Below the pieces are notes generated by a model. The model was not told where the DNA came from, did not search any database, and worked only from the letters and a program-made list of their open reading frames with translations. Source: CAYSJU01 sp964431495 (GTDB lineage: Bacteria > Omnitrophota > Gorgyraeia > Tantalellales > Tantalellaceae). Taken from it: a stretch of 12,926 bases of DNA. Location of the stretch: the NCBI GenBank assembly GCA_964431495.1, contig CAYSJU010000037.1, positions 1-12,926 of the forward strand, written 5' to 3'. Shown piece by piece: positions 6,263 to 12,737 of the stretch (positions within the stretch are counted from its first letter, which is position 1; every line of letters starts with the position of its first letter). Made by a program: the position numbers and the translations under genes.

Positions 6263-8197
6263 TCAACGGTTATCGTAATTTCCCAGTATAAGTTTATTAT
6301 GGCTGTCCGCGATATCTTTGTCAAAAACTTTTATATTGGCCCTGCGGCGTTGTGAAAGATTGACAAAACCCGCGGAAAACGCGTAAACATGAGGACCCAT
6401 TTTGTCCGGCAGCATGAGCCAGTACTCCTCTTTCAGTATCTTATCTTTTTTGAGGCCGGGAATAAAGAACCAGTACGCCAGGGCATGACTATGGAACATC
6501 CTGTCAAGTTTACCGTCAGCCATAAAGAAGTACATGTCATACAGAGAATTTACGGGCCTTTTAGCGCGCCAGTAGAATGTTATATGCAGAGTATCCTTTT
6601 CAGGACTTTCTACCGTGTAATCCACGAGTTCCAGGGCGTTATCTATAAGCATAAGCCCTTCACCAGGCGCTTTAAATTCGCTGGCATCAATTAAAGTGAC
6701 GATTCGATTGTGCGGCGTGGGAGTTTTTTCAAAGAGAACTATATCACCCCTGGCATATTTGACGTTCCAGTCCTTGCCGACCAGGAACCCGGTAAAAAGT
6801 TTGGATATTTTCGCAGCTTTGAAATTCACGTCTTTGCGTATAAAATAATCGTTAAAATCAACAAGGGCGTAATCGATCACAGGGAACTCCGTGTAATATC
6901 CCCCTCTCCACGCACAGTAAAACGCGTAAAGCCCTTTGCGCATGCTTAAGTTTGGGAGGAAATCAAATGTCGCCATAACAGGAGCGGTTTTCGGGATCAG
7001 TTGCAGGACGCTTTTTCTGGCCATGTCAACTGGGGTCATGCGGCGGTGATACTTAACGAAAAAGGGGCTCTCCTGGTAAAAACGGACGCTCAGGATTATT
7101 TCGGTTATTATTATTCCGCCTAATATGAAAAGGAGCAGCTTTTTGATCAAATGCAGCTTTGACAGTTTTTCCAGCCCATACATAGTGGATATGATCATAA
7201 AAGGTATTATGGTGGCCGTGTATTGCCAGTATATCTGGTGTGTCGTGGGGACCTTTGACAAAAGGTTTTTCAATACCGTCGGCGCTGTTATAAGCAGTAT
7301 ATCCGGTCTTAAAAGTGGCAGAAATAACAGCGGGGACAGGGTTCTGCTGAAGAATTGCCTCTTGAGAGGGGTTGATAAAAGATCCCTGATAATATCAACG
7401 GGATGTGTCAGCATATAAATGTAGACATTCCCGAACCCCTCCCCGTATTTCGCATAATGACCAGCGTATCCTATGCCGTTTCCAGGGATAAAATAAGGCT
7501 GAAGCTTAAGCGTTACAAGCAAAAAACAAGCGAGACCGACCAGGGCCAATGCCAGGCCAACCAGACGTCTGCGGGGCCTGAATAGAACAGCGTACAGCCC
7601 CATCGCGAAAACAACCGCCGGTACGTTTTCCTTGCAGAACATGGCAAGGATAGCTGTGACAAACAGCCATAGTTTCCTGTTCGTTATCAGGAAATAGAAA
7701 GCGAGTGCGAGAAAAAGCGGCGCGAATGCCTCAAAATGGAATTCATACATTGCCACGTATACAAGTGATGGATACAGGAGGTAGATAAGAGCGAATCCCG
7801 CACTGGCGCGCCAGTCGAATTTCCTTCTTGCCAGCAGATAGATAGGCACTGTAACCAGGCTAAGCGACAGGCTCTGCAGGAAAAGCAGCGTCAACGGGCT
7901 CCTGAATATGGAAAAAACAGGAGCGATTATAAACGCTATAATGTTGAAATGGTTCCCCAAGAAAGGTTTATTACTTATGGAAATATAAGGATTTCCGTGA
8001 ATAATGTTCCACATGCCGTTGGCATAGAGCGAAAAATCCCAGTCATGATACTGTAGTGTGTTATACCTGAACAGGCACGAGTGAAAAACCACCAGAAAAT
8101 AGACAAATGAGAAGAGAAGGGTAAGCCAAAGTCCGGGGTCCAACTCGTCTTCTAATTTCCGCATTTTTTTCTTAATAATAGAAATAATATTATGCAT
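6263..8197 (-). CDS. DUF2079 polytopic membrane protein, GT-C-like glycosyltransferase candidate
   Basis: This large membrane protein (644 aa) is of the DUF2079 family, which has the architecture of lipid-phosphate-sugar-dependent GT-C transferases. The first helix lies at about 23-43. It is followed by an outer loop with an acidic pair, YHDWDFSLYANGMWNIIHG (50-68) and GNHF, equivalent to the catalytic loop of GT-C enzymes. YEFHFEAFAPLFLALAFY and CKENVPAVVFAMGLY are further family hallmarks. About ten hydrophobic segments end near residue 375. The last 260 or so residues are soluble and would face the periplasm; the LHITFYWRAKRP...GPHVYAFSAGF stretch looks like the beta-sandwich often appended to membrane glycosyltransferases. 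It is first in the cluster with the polyprenyl-phosphate phosphoribosyltransferase, which could supply its lipid-linked donor. No good Shine-Dalgarno sequence precedes the ATG at 8197; ATG 12 (MRKLEDE) is an alternative start. Enzyme activity of DUF2079 is not established, so this role is inferred. Confidence 0.8.
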   Translation of the reverse strand: MHNIISIIKKKMRKLEDELDPGLWLTLLFSFVYFLVVFHSCLFRYNTLQYHDWDFSLYANGMWNIIHGNPYISISNKPFLGNHFNIIAFIIAPVFSIFRSPLTLLFLQSLSLSLVTVPIYLLARRKFDWRASAGFALIYLLYPSLVYVAMYEFHFEAFAPLFLALAFYFLITNRKLWLFVTAILAMFCKENVPAVVFAMGLYAVLFRPRRRLVGLALALVGLACFLLVTLKLQPYFIPGNGIGYAGHYAKYGEGFGNVYIYMLTHPVDIIRDLLSTPLKRQFFSRTLSPLLFLPLLRPDILLITAPTVLKNLLSKVPTTHQIYWQYTATIIPFMIISTMYGLEKLSKLHLIKKLLLFILGGIIITEIILSVRFYQESPFFVKYHRRMTPVDMARKSVLQLIPKTAPVMATFDFLPNLSMRKGLYAFYCAWRGGYYTEFPVIDYALVDFNDYFIRKDVNFKAAKISKLFTGFLVGKDWNVKYARGDIVLFEKTPTPHNRIVTLIDASEFKAPGEGLMLIDNALELVDYTVESPEKDTLHITFYWRAKRPVNSLYDMYFFMADGKLDRMFHSHALAYWFFIPGLKKDKILKEEYWLMLPDKMGPHVYAFSAGFVNLSQRRRANIKVFDKDIADSHNKLILGNYDNR

Positions 8198-8272
8198 TTG
8201 AAAAGGCCGGCTTATACAGACAGTCGCGAATCAAGGGTATCACAACTCCATTTAAAAAGCAAGGTATGGGGA

Positions 8273-8312
8273 TTTTTGCAAAAACAAAATTTTTGTCGAC
8301 AAACCCGTTTGT
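8273..8312. repeat. Cluster of nested palindromes / alternating ACAAA-TTTGT half-sites (candidate operator)
   Basis: Forty bases between two divergent transcription units hold four overlapping exact palindromes: TTTTTGCAAAAA (8273-8284), ACAAAA-T-TTTTGT (8284-8296), TTTGTCGACAAA (8292-8303) and ACAAAC-CC-GTTTGT (8299-8312). Put another way, half-sites ACAAA and TTTGT alternate at starts 8284, 8291, 8299 and 8307, a 7-8 base spacing. The array covers the -35 box and most of the spacer of the promoter for the response-regulator operon, the place expected for a repressor or cooperative regulator. The regulator is unknown. Confidence 0.6.
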
Positions 8313-8324
8313 ATAGTGTAAAAT
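8296..8324 (+). promoter_or_regulatory. Sigma70-type promoter for the response-regulator operon
   Basis: TCGACA (8296-8301, 5/6 match to TTGACA) is separated by exactly 17 bases from TAAAAT (8319-8324, 5/6 match to TATAAT). Transcription would begin near 8331, leaving a leader of about 55 bases before the ATG at 8386. The -35 box lies inside the palindrome cluster, so binding there should affect initiation. The opposite strand has only a TATAAG-like -10 (8211-8216) without a good -35 box for the divergent DUF2079 operon. The rest of 8198-8385 shows no gene that I would support. Confidence 0.6.
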
Positions 8325-8385
8325 TATTAGCAGCCTTTTTTGTTTCTTACAGGGGGAGTGTTCTCTGTATTCGAGGGAGGAGTAC

Positions 8386-8751
8386 ATGGGCAACGGGCAT
8401 AACATATTAATAGTCGATGACAATCAGGATTTCGCTGATGTTTTCTGCGATATCCTGAGGGCCAACAACTACGAGGCCAAAAGCTGTTACGGCGGGGCCG
8501 AGGCGATCGAATTGGTCAAAGAAGGAGCTTATGACATACTGTTCCTGGACATAAGGATGCCCGACGTGGACGGCATCCAGACATTGAAGGAAGTCATGAA
8601 ATTAAAGCCGGATACCACTGTCATAATGATGACCGGGTATTCCGTTGACGAACTTGTCCATAAGGCTCTTGAAGAAAAAGCGTCAGACATCATATACAAA
8701 CCCTTCGAAATAGAAAAAGTATTAAGCCTGATACGAAACAAGAATGCGTAA
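8386..8751 (+). CDS. Stand-alone receiver-domain response regulator (CheY-like)
   Basis: This is a single receiver domain of 121 aa with no output domain. All phosphorylation-site residues are present: the acidic pair D11/D12 in ILIVDDNQDF, the phospho-acceptor D55 in LFLDIRMPDVDG, T83 in MMTGYS, and K105 in IIYKPFE (with Y104). It should be phosphorylated by a histidine kinase and act by protein contact, not DNA binding. No kinase is encoded in the window, so the partner is an orphan or lies elsewhere. The ATG is preceded by a strong ribosome binding site (GGGAGGAG, 8375-8382). The gene is first in a tight operon: its stop overlaps the start of the TPR/zinc-ribbon gene by eight bases, which suggests translational coupling and a functional link to those envelope proteins. 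The family call is secure; its target is unknown. Confidence 0.93.
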   Translation: MGNGHNILIVDDNQDFADVFCDILRANNYEAKSCYGGAEAIELVKEGAYDILFLDIRMPDVDGIQTLKEVMKLKPDTTVIMMTGYSVDELVHKALEEKASDIIYKPFEIEKVLSLIRNKNA

Positions 8752-9544
8752 GCGACTTTCCAGCCGAAAGATCAGTAAAGATTTTCGGGAAATTTTATCC
8801 TGCGTTTTCTTCTGCTCCATCCTCTTATTTTACACATGTCATGACCTTTCCGCTGAGACACTACCAGCCGAAAAGGTTTTTTTCTCTCACAAAAGATTTG
8901 TCCTCAATATCGGTCTGATCGGAAAAGTATCGGAGAGCAAGGGGACCCGCAAAGAGCTGGACAGGTTCACGCAAAGCTTTACAAAAGCGAAAGAACTGAT
9001 TTCCGAAGGCCGGTTGGAAGAGGCCAAGGCAGAGCTCTTCAGGGCCATGAAAGTATGGCCCGAGTATTTCGGCACGGACTTCCTTCTCGCGCTTGTCTAT
9101 GAAGATTCGGGGAATATCGCTTTAGCCTCAAGGTTTTACAAAAGCTATTTGAACAAGCTGCGTGATTTTCACAGGGGTAAACACAAGATATCCGAGACCC
9201 TGATACGCGTTCTTACAGAGGGGGATATAGAAAACTACAGCGTTGCGTATAAGATGGTGGAGAAGCATCTGGCAGAGCACGGCATAGAGCTGGGCAGGGT
9301 GCGTCCCGTTGCGGGTTTTCCCGTTGTTTTCTTTTATCTTATTGTCCTTGTATTATCTATTGCCGTGTATCTCGGCATTGTATACCGGCTTGTCCCGTAT
9401 CTGGAGAGGCGGCGGCGGATAAAGCATCCGCCTGAGGGTTTCTGGGTATGCGAGTATTGCGGCACGACAACTCCCAACCTCAGCAATGTGTGCAATAAAT
9501 GCAGGCGGCCAAGGCCGCGAAATAAACAAGGGGGTCATCCATGA
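8744..9544 (+). CDS. Membrane-anchored TPR-like protein with C-terminal zinc ribbon (unknown function)
   Basis: I do not recognise a named family across the whole protein (266 aa). It begins with a basic stretch and a hydrophobic segment (about 17-31) ending LSA-ET near residue 37, so a signal peptide or N-terminal anchor. Helices at about 75-140 resemble a TPR pair: FTKAKELISEGRLEEAKAEL, then DFLLALVYEDSGNIALASRFY. A second hydrophobic helix lies at about 193-215 (VVFFYLIVLVLSIAVYLG), followed by a basic ERRRR stop-transfer signal and a zinc ribbon W234-V-C236-x2-C239-x10-C250-x2-C253-RRPRP. This predicts an external TPR domain and a cytosolic metal-binding tail that could contact the response regulator encoded just before it; that contact is inference. 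The tail's spacing resembles RanBP2-type zinc fingers. It overlaps the upstream gene by eight bases and the downstream gene by four (ATGA). Confidence 0.8.
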   Translation: MRKRLSSRKISKDFREILSCVFFCSILLFYTCHDLSAETLPAEKVFFSHKRFVLNIGLIGKVSESKGTRKELDRFTQSFTKAKELISEGRLEEAKAELFRAMKVWPEYFGTDFLLALVYEDSGNIALASRFYKSYLNKLRDFHRGKHKISETLIRVLTEGDIENYSVAYKMVEKHLAEHGIELGRVRPVAGFPVVFFYLIVLVLSIAVYLGIVYRLVPYLERRRRIKHPPEGFWVCEYCGTTTPNLSNVCNKCRRPRPRNKQGGHP

Positions 9545-10056
9545 TCAGGATAAGCTGCTGGGCGGTTGTGATACTGTTTTTGTTATCTTCGGTAGCGTTT
9601 TCTGAAGTTACAAGGGAAACCATTTATGATTCTATTGGAAGGCCGCAGGGGGCTGTTTATTTTGAAGCCGAAAGGGAGATCGCCAGAGAAAAATTTACGC
9701 GCAAAGGAAAAAAAGAGGGCGAGAATCCCGAAGTAACCCTGACAGGCAATATACCAGACGGCACAGTGACGGAGCGATATCACACCGGCGAGGTAGAAGC
9801 CGTTTGGACTTTCAAGGAAGGGAAAAGGGAAGGGCCGGCATATACTTATTATAATACCGGGGAAAAAAGCGGTGAGATGAATTTTAAGAACGGAAAACTG
9901 CACGGCGTCAATAAAAAGTATTACCGGAGCCAGGCGGTAAGGCGTGAAATGGAATACGATGACGGCATTCTTGTGCAGAGAAAAGAGTATTACGAAAGCG
10001 GCAAACCAAAGCCCGCGTGGAAGCCGATATCAAAGAAAGATACGATGTTCAAGTAG
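9541..10056 (+). CDS. Secreted MORN-2-repeat protein (YwqK-like)
   Basis: This exported protein of 171 aa has a clear signal peptide (MIRIS, hydrophobic core at about 7-19, likely cut after VAFS near residue 21). The mature part carries repeats of the MORN-2 type: aromatic-plus-TGE turns recur at Y80-HTGEVE, Y103/Y104-NTGEKS, Y127/Y128-RSQAVR and Y150/Y151-ESGKPK, a period of 23-24 residues, with G-x-x-x-G elements (KEGKREG, KNGKLHG) between. Two degenerate earlier units may exist near 28-41 and 49-70. The repeats form an extended beta-sheet, and the homologues I know are annotated as YwqK-family antitoxin-like proteins. That label comes from automatic annotation, and no toxin is visible here, so I would not call it an antitoxin. 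Start codon overlaps the previous stop (ATGA), a sign of translational coupling. It probably works in the periplasm or at the cell surface with the TPR protein. Confidence 0.8.
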   Translation: MIRISCWAVVILFLLSSVAFSEVTRETIYDSIGRPQGAVYFEAEREIAREKFTRKGKKEGENPEVTLTGNIPDGTVTERYHTGEVEAVWTFKEGKREGPAYTYYNTGEKSGEMNFKNGKLHGVNKKYYRSQAVRREMEYDDGILVQRKEYYESGKPKPAWKPISKKDTMFK

Positions 10057-10070
10057 GCAAGGCTACCACC

Positions 10071-10835
10071 ATGGATAAACAATCCTTATTTAACTTCTGT
10101 TTCGGGTGTTCTCCCGCTGTGTTCACGGACAAGGTCATTATAACCCCGTTCCTCCCATTGAAATATTTCAAGGCGCATTGCGAAGTCGGATCGGCTTTCA
10201 GGGGCCGGCTCTATTCCGGGTTCACGGCGGCAGGAGAAGGGAAAAAGGTCACCGTGGTTTACTGCGGGATAGGCGACCGTCTCTCCGGGGACGCGGTCCT
10301 GCTCATGGAATGCGCTCCGGTGCGGGAGGTGGTCTTTGCCGGCACCTGCGGAGGATTGAACGGTTGCGGCATCGGCGGTTTCATCGTGCCTGAAAGCGCC
10401 TTTGACGGGGAAGGGTTTTCAAGGTATTATGAACGGGATTTCGTCATTGAGAAAATTTTTGAGACGGGAAAGATGGTCTTGGCTGATCCTGTGTACACGG
10501 AAAAATTGACTTGCTTCCTGCGGGAACGCCTGGACAAGAAGACTCCCCTTACCAAAGGCGCTGTTTTTACCGTCGGGTCGCTTTTAGCCGAACAGCGGAA
10601 GAATCTGCTGGGTATCCAGGAGAAGGGTTTTAAAGGCATTGAAATGGAGCTTTCAGCCGTGTTCAGGGCCGCTGAAGTCGCGGGTATTAAAGCTTCGGGC
10701 CTTGTTGTTGTAAGTGATACACCACTTGAGAAGAAGATGGGGCATAAGCTTGATCCCTGTGAGAAAAAAGCTTTTGACAGGGGGATTAAGGATCTGGCGC
10801 GATTTTCCCTGGAATATGCATTAGGGGTCGGATAA
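10071..10835 (+). CDS. Nucleoside phosphorylase / MTA-SAH nucleosidase-fold enzyme
   Basis: This cytosolic enzyme (254 aa) of the purine nucleoside phosphorylase / hydrolase fold cleaves the glycosidic bond of some nucleoside. Evidence in order is TVVYCGIGDRLSGDAVLLME (61-80) with VVFAGTCGG (87-95), the phosphate/ribose-pocket strand of the fold; GFKGIEMELSAV (187-198), the substrate-binding M-E element (E191, M192, E193); and LVVVSDTP (211-218) with D216 at the base-binding Asp position. I cannot tell phosphorylase from hydrolase or name the base. I start at ATG 10071, with AAGG eight bases upstream and 14 bases after the previous stop. An in-frame GTG at 10017 would add 18 residues and overlap the MORN gene by 40 bases, which is less likely. 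It ends the response-regulator operon. Its last three codons and stop lie inside a REP-like hairpin (10824-10848), so the C-terminus LGVG may derive from that element. Confidence 0.82.
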   Translation: MDKQSLFNFCFGCSPAVFTDKVIITPFLPLKYFKAHCEVGSAFRGRLYSGFTAAGEGKKVTVVYCGIGDRLSGDAVLLMECAPVREVVFAGTCGGLNGCGIGGFIVPESAFDGEGFSRYYERDFVIEKIFETGKMVLADPVYTEKLTCFLRERLDKKTPLTKGAVFTVGSLLAEQRKNLLGIQEKGFKGIEMELSAVFRAAEVAGIKASGLVVVSDTPLEKKMGHKLDPCEKKAFDRGIKDLARFSLEYALGVG

Positions 10836-10848
10836 ATCCGCCCCCTAC
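10824..10848. repeat. REP-like hairpin, left copy
   Basis: The perfect stem CGGAT-AA-ATCCG (10829-10840) is flanked by GGGG (10824-10827) and CCCC, giving a near-continuous hairpin of about ten pairs ending CCCCCTAC. On the - strand it reads GTAG-G-GGG...GATTTATC...ACCCC, the same pattern as the right copy at 10864-10888. It contains the last codons and the TAA stop (10833-10835) of the phosphorylase gene. It could also act as a weak terminator or mRNA-stabilising end, but no T-run follows. Confidence 0.65.
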
Positions 10849-10863
10849 AGAAACGTTGACAAT

Positions 10864-10888
10864 GTAGGGATTTGATTTATCAAACCCC
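10864..10888. repeat. REP-like hairpin, right copy (inverted to the left copy)
   Basis: The perfect stem TTTGAT-TT-ATCAAA (10871-10884) is flanked by GTAGGG and CCCC. Aligned with the left copy on the opposite strand, both keep TAGGG, the core GATTTATC and ACCCC, while the variable stem bases change in pairs (GCG/CG versus TT/AA), so base pairing is preserved. A 15-base spacer (10849-10863) separates the copies. Just downstream comes the AAGGAGG ribosome binding site (10892-10898) of the DJ-1 gene. Confidence 0.65.
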
Positions 10889-10903
10889 AAAAAGGAGGAC
10901 CTC

Positions 10904-11458
10904 ATGAAAAAGAAAGCCCTTATCATCTTAGCCGAAGGGTTCGAAGAGATAGAAGCAATAACCCCCATAGATATACTCAGACGCGCCGGCGTTGACATAA
11001 CCGTAGCCGGACTTGGCGGGACATCAATAAAAAGCGCGCGCAACGTCACGGTCAATACTGACGTAAACCTGGATGATTATGACACTATTCCCGATGCCAT
11101 TATTTTTCCGGGAGGTCTGGGCGGAGCGGAGAACCTTTCGCGTTCCCTCAAGGTCAGAGGATTGATAGAGTCCATGAATTCGAAGGGGAAACTCATAGCC
11201 GCTATATGCGCTTCTCCGGCGCTGGTGCTTTCACCTACGGGGGTCCTGGACGGCAAAAGCGCGACATGTTACCCGGGCATGGAGGCGAATTTTTCCAGCG
11301 CAGTAAAGGCGGTGAAAGAAAATGTGGTCCAGGACGGCAACATCATAACAAGCAGGGGACCGGCAACTACTTTTCCTTTCGCGCTCAAGATCCTGGAAAG
11401 GTTGCTCGGCAAAGAGACCGCTGATTCAATAGCCGAGGGGACACTTTTCTCCGGCTGA
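10904..11458 (+). CDS. DJ-1/PfpI (YajL/ThiJ-like) family protein
   Basis: This small cytosolic protein (184 aa) of the DJ-1/PfpI superfamily is close in layout to human DJ-1 and bacterial YajL. The signature residues are visible: AEGFEEIEAI (10-19), where E17 matches DJ-1 Glu18, and the nucleophile elbow IAAICASPA (98-106), where C102 matches DJ-1 Cys106. TSRGPATTFPFAL near the C-terminus is another hallmark. The position of the third, His-type residue is replaced by CYP in KSATCYPGM, as is usual in non-protease DJ-1 members, so proteolysis is unlikely. Family members have been proposed to be redox-stress protectors, chaperones or glyoxalase/deglycase-type enzymes; which one applies here is not readable. 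A very strong ribosome binding site (AAGGAGG) lies five bases before the ATG. The gene stands apart from the upstream operon by twin hairpins and runs convergently into dinB, eight bases away. Confidence 0.92.
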   Translation: MKKKALIILAEGFEEIEAITPIDILRRAGVDITVAGLGGTSIKSARNVTVNTDVNLDDYDTIPDAIIFPGGLGGAENLSRSLKVRGLIESMNSKGKLIAAICASPALVLSPTGVLDGKSATCYPGMEANFSSAVKAVKENVVQDGNIITSRGPATTFPFALKILERLLGKETADSIAEGTLFSG

Positions 11459-11466
11459 TCTCTATC

Positions 11467-12639
11467 CTAACCCCGGTATCCGATCGCGTTCTCCCCGAAC
11501 CTGTCCTTTATCCGGTCGAGCGCTTTATGTATCTTCTCTTTTTTTCCCGTCTTATCGGTACTTTCGCTGAAAAGATCGAGCTGCCAGGAACTGTCCACAA
11601 GGTTTGAAGACTTCACGCCCAGCAACCTGACGGCTTTTTTCTTAAGATCAAACTCTTTCGCGCTTCGCAGGGAAGTTTCGTACAGGTCGCTGACAAAATT
11701 CGTAGGACGCTTCAAGGTAACGGCCCTGGTAAAGGTTTTGAAGTCCTCGAACCTGATCTTGAGGGTGACGGTCCTGCACTTGAACCAGGATTTTCGCAGT
11801 CGGCGGGAAACTTTTTCGCTCAGATACATGAGAGTGTCGCTGATAAGATGTTTATTTTTGGTATCTTCGCTGAACGTGTATTCGTTGCTTATGGATTTGA
11901 CCGACTCCTCTATTTCTACTTCGCGCGGGTCTATACCGTTTGCGAGCTCCCACGCGTACCTGCCGTTTTTGCCAGAAAGGCTGATGAGCTTTTCAGCCTT
12001 CTCTCTGGCAAGGTCGCCGATGGTCGTTATTCCGACCTTTTTTAACATCTCTATTGTTTTTTCTCCGACACCCCAGAGTTTTCCAACCGGCAGGGGATAG
12101 AGGAATTTCAAGAGGTCATTCTGCTCGACCACTACGAGCCCGTCTGGCTTATCAAGGTCAGAAGCGATCTTCGCGGTCATCATGTTTGGCGCGAGCCCGA
12201 TGGAAGCAGTGAGCCTTGAGCCTTTTTTTATGGCCTGTTTGATCCTGCAACAGGTCTCGACCGGTGTGCCGAAAAGCTGATAGCTGCCGGATATATCAAG
12301 AAAGGCCTCATCTATGCTTATCGGTTCTATGTCAGGGGTAAACCCCTCCAGGATGTCAAATATCTCGTCAGACACCCTCGCGTATTTTGGCATATCCACT
12401 CCCAGAAATACAGCTCTGGGGCATTTCCTGTAGGCGATAGAGATAGGCATGGCGGAATGCACCCCGAATTTACGGGCCTCGTAAGAAGAGGCGCATACCA
12501 CGCCCCTGCCTTTTCCGTCTTTGGGGTCAGCTCCTACGATAACGGGTTTTCCCATATACGCGGGGTTATCCCGCTGTTCCACCGAGGTGAAAAAGGCGTC
12601 CATATCAACGTGGACGATGAATTTCTCTTTTTTCCCCAT
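11467..12639 (-). CDS. dinB: DNA polymerase IV (Y-family translesion polymerase)
   Basis: This error-prone Y-family polymerase synthesises past damaged bases. It is 390 aa, slightly longer than E. coli Pol IV (351). Catalytic metal ligands are D12 in HVDMDAFFTSVEQ (10-22) and D110/E111 in SIDEAFLD (108-115), and the steric gate is F17. SYEARKFGV (52-60) is the nucleotide-contact motif. A helix-hairpin-helix with VGEKTIEMLKKVGITTIGDL lies near residues 196-215, followed by the little-finger domain (about 245-350). QLDLF (353-357) is a textbook beta-clamp-binding pentapeptide, placed before a conserved tail DRIKDRFGENAI. No SOS/LexA box can be recognised upstream. The start ATG at 12639 has no Shine-Dalgarno sequence, and a -10-like TAAAAT on the - strand (12651-12646) is so close that the message could be leaderless. 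It is convergent with the DJ-1 gene and divergent from the tRNA gene. Confidence 0.95.
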   Translation of the reverse strand: MGKKEKFIVHVDMDAFFTSVEQRDNPAYMGKPVIVGADPKDGKGRGVVCASSYEARKFGVHSAMPISIAYRKCPRAVFLGVDMPKYARVSDEIFDILEGFTPDIEPISIDEAFLDISGSYQLFGTPVETCCRIKQAIKKGSRLTASIGLAPNMMTAKIASDLDKPDGLVVVEQNDLLKFLYPLPVGKLWGVGEKTIEMLKKVGITTIGDLAREKAEKLISLSGKNGRYAWELANGIDPREVEIEESVKSISNEYTFSEDTKNKHLISDTLMYLSEKVSRRLRKSWFKCRTVTLKIRFEDFKTFTRAVTLKRPTNFVSDLYETSLRSAKEFDLKKKAVRLLGVKSSNLVDSSWQLDLFSESTDKTGKKEKIHKALDRIKDRFGENAIGYRG

Positions 12640-12683
12640 GCCATGATTTTACCACAAATACCTTGTTACGGAAACCTTTGGGA

Positions 12684-12712
12684 TTGACAATAAAAAGCAT
12701 TTTACCTATAAT
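12684..12712 (+). promoter_or_regulatory. Consensus sigma70 promoter of the tRNA-Asn gene
   Basis: A perfect TTGACA (12684-12689) is followed after exactly 17 bases by a perfect TATAAT (12707-12712). Initiation near 12719 leaves a short leader of about 19 bases before the mature tRNA 5' end at 12738. Full-consensus boxes suit a highly expressed stable-RNA gene. Confidence 0.88.
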
Positions 12713-12737
12713 TAAAACCTGTCAAACTACAGTACGC

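Noticed and set aside
8190..8423. Short ORFs on both strands across the divergent intergenic region (77 aa -, 72 aa +)
   Set aside because: They overlap the predicted promoter, the palindromes and the ends of real genes. No ribosome binding site or recognisable protein features.
9541..10056. MORN-repeat protein as the antitoxin of a toxin-antitoxin pair
   Set aside because: It has a signal peptide and no adjacent toxin-like gene. The antitoxin label on this family comes from automatic annotation.
10017..10070. GTG start giving the phosphorylase 18 extra residues
   Set aside because: It overlaps the MORN gene by 40 bases and the extra residues do not resemble the family N-terminus. ATG 10071 has AAGG at good spacing.
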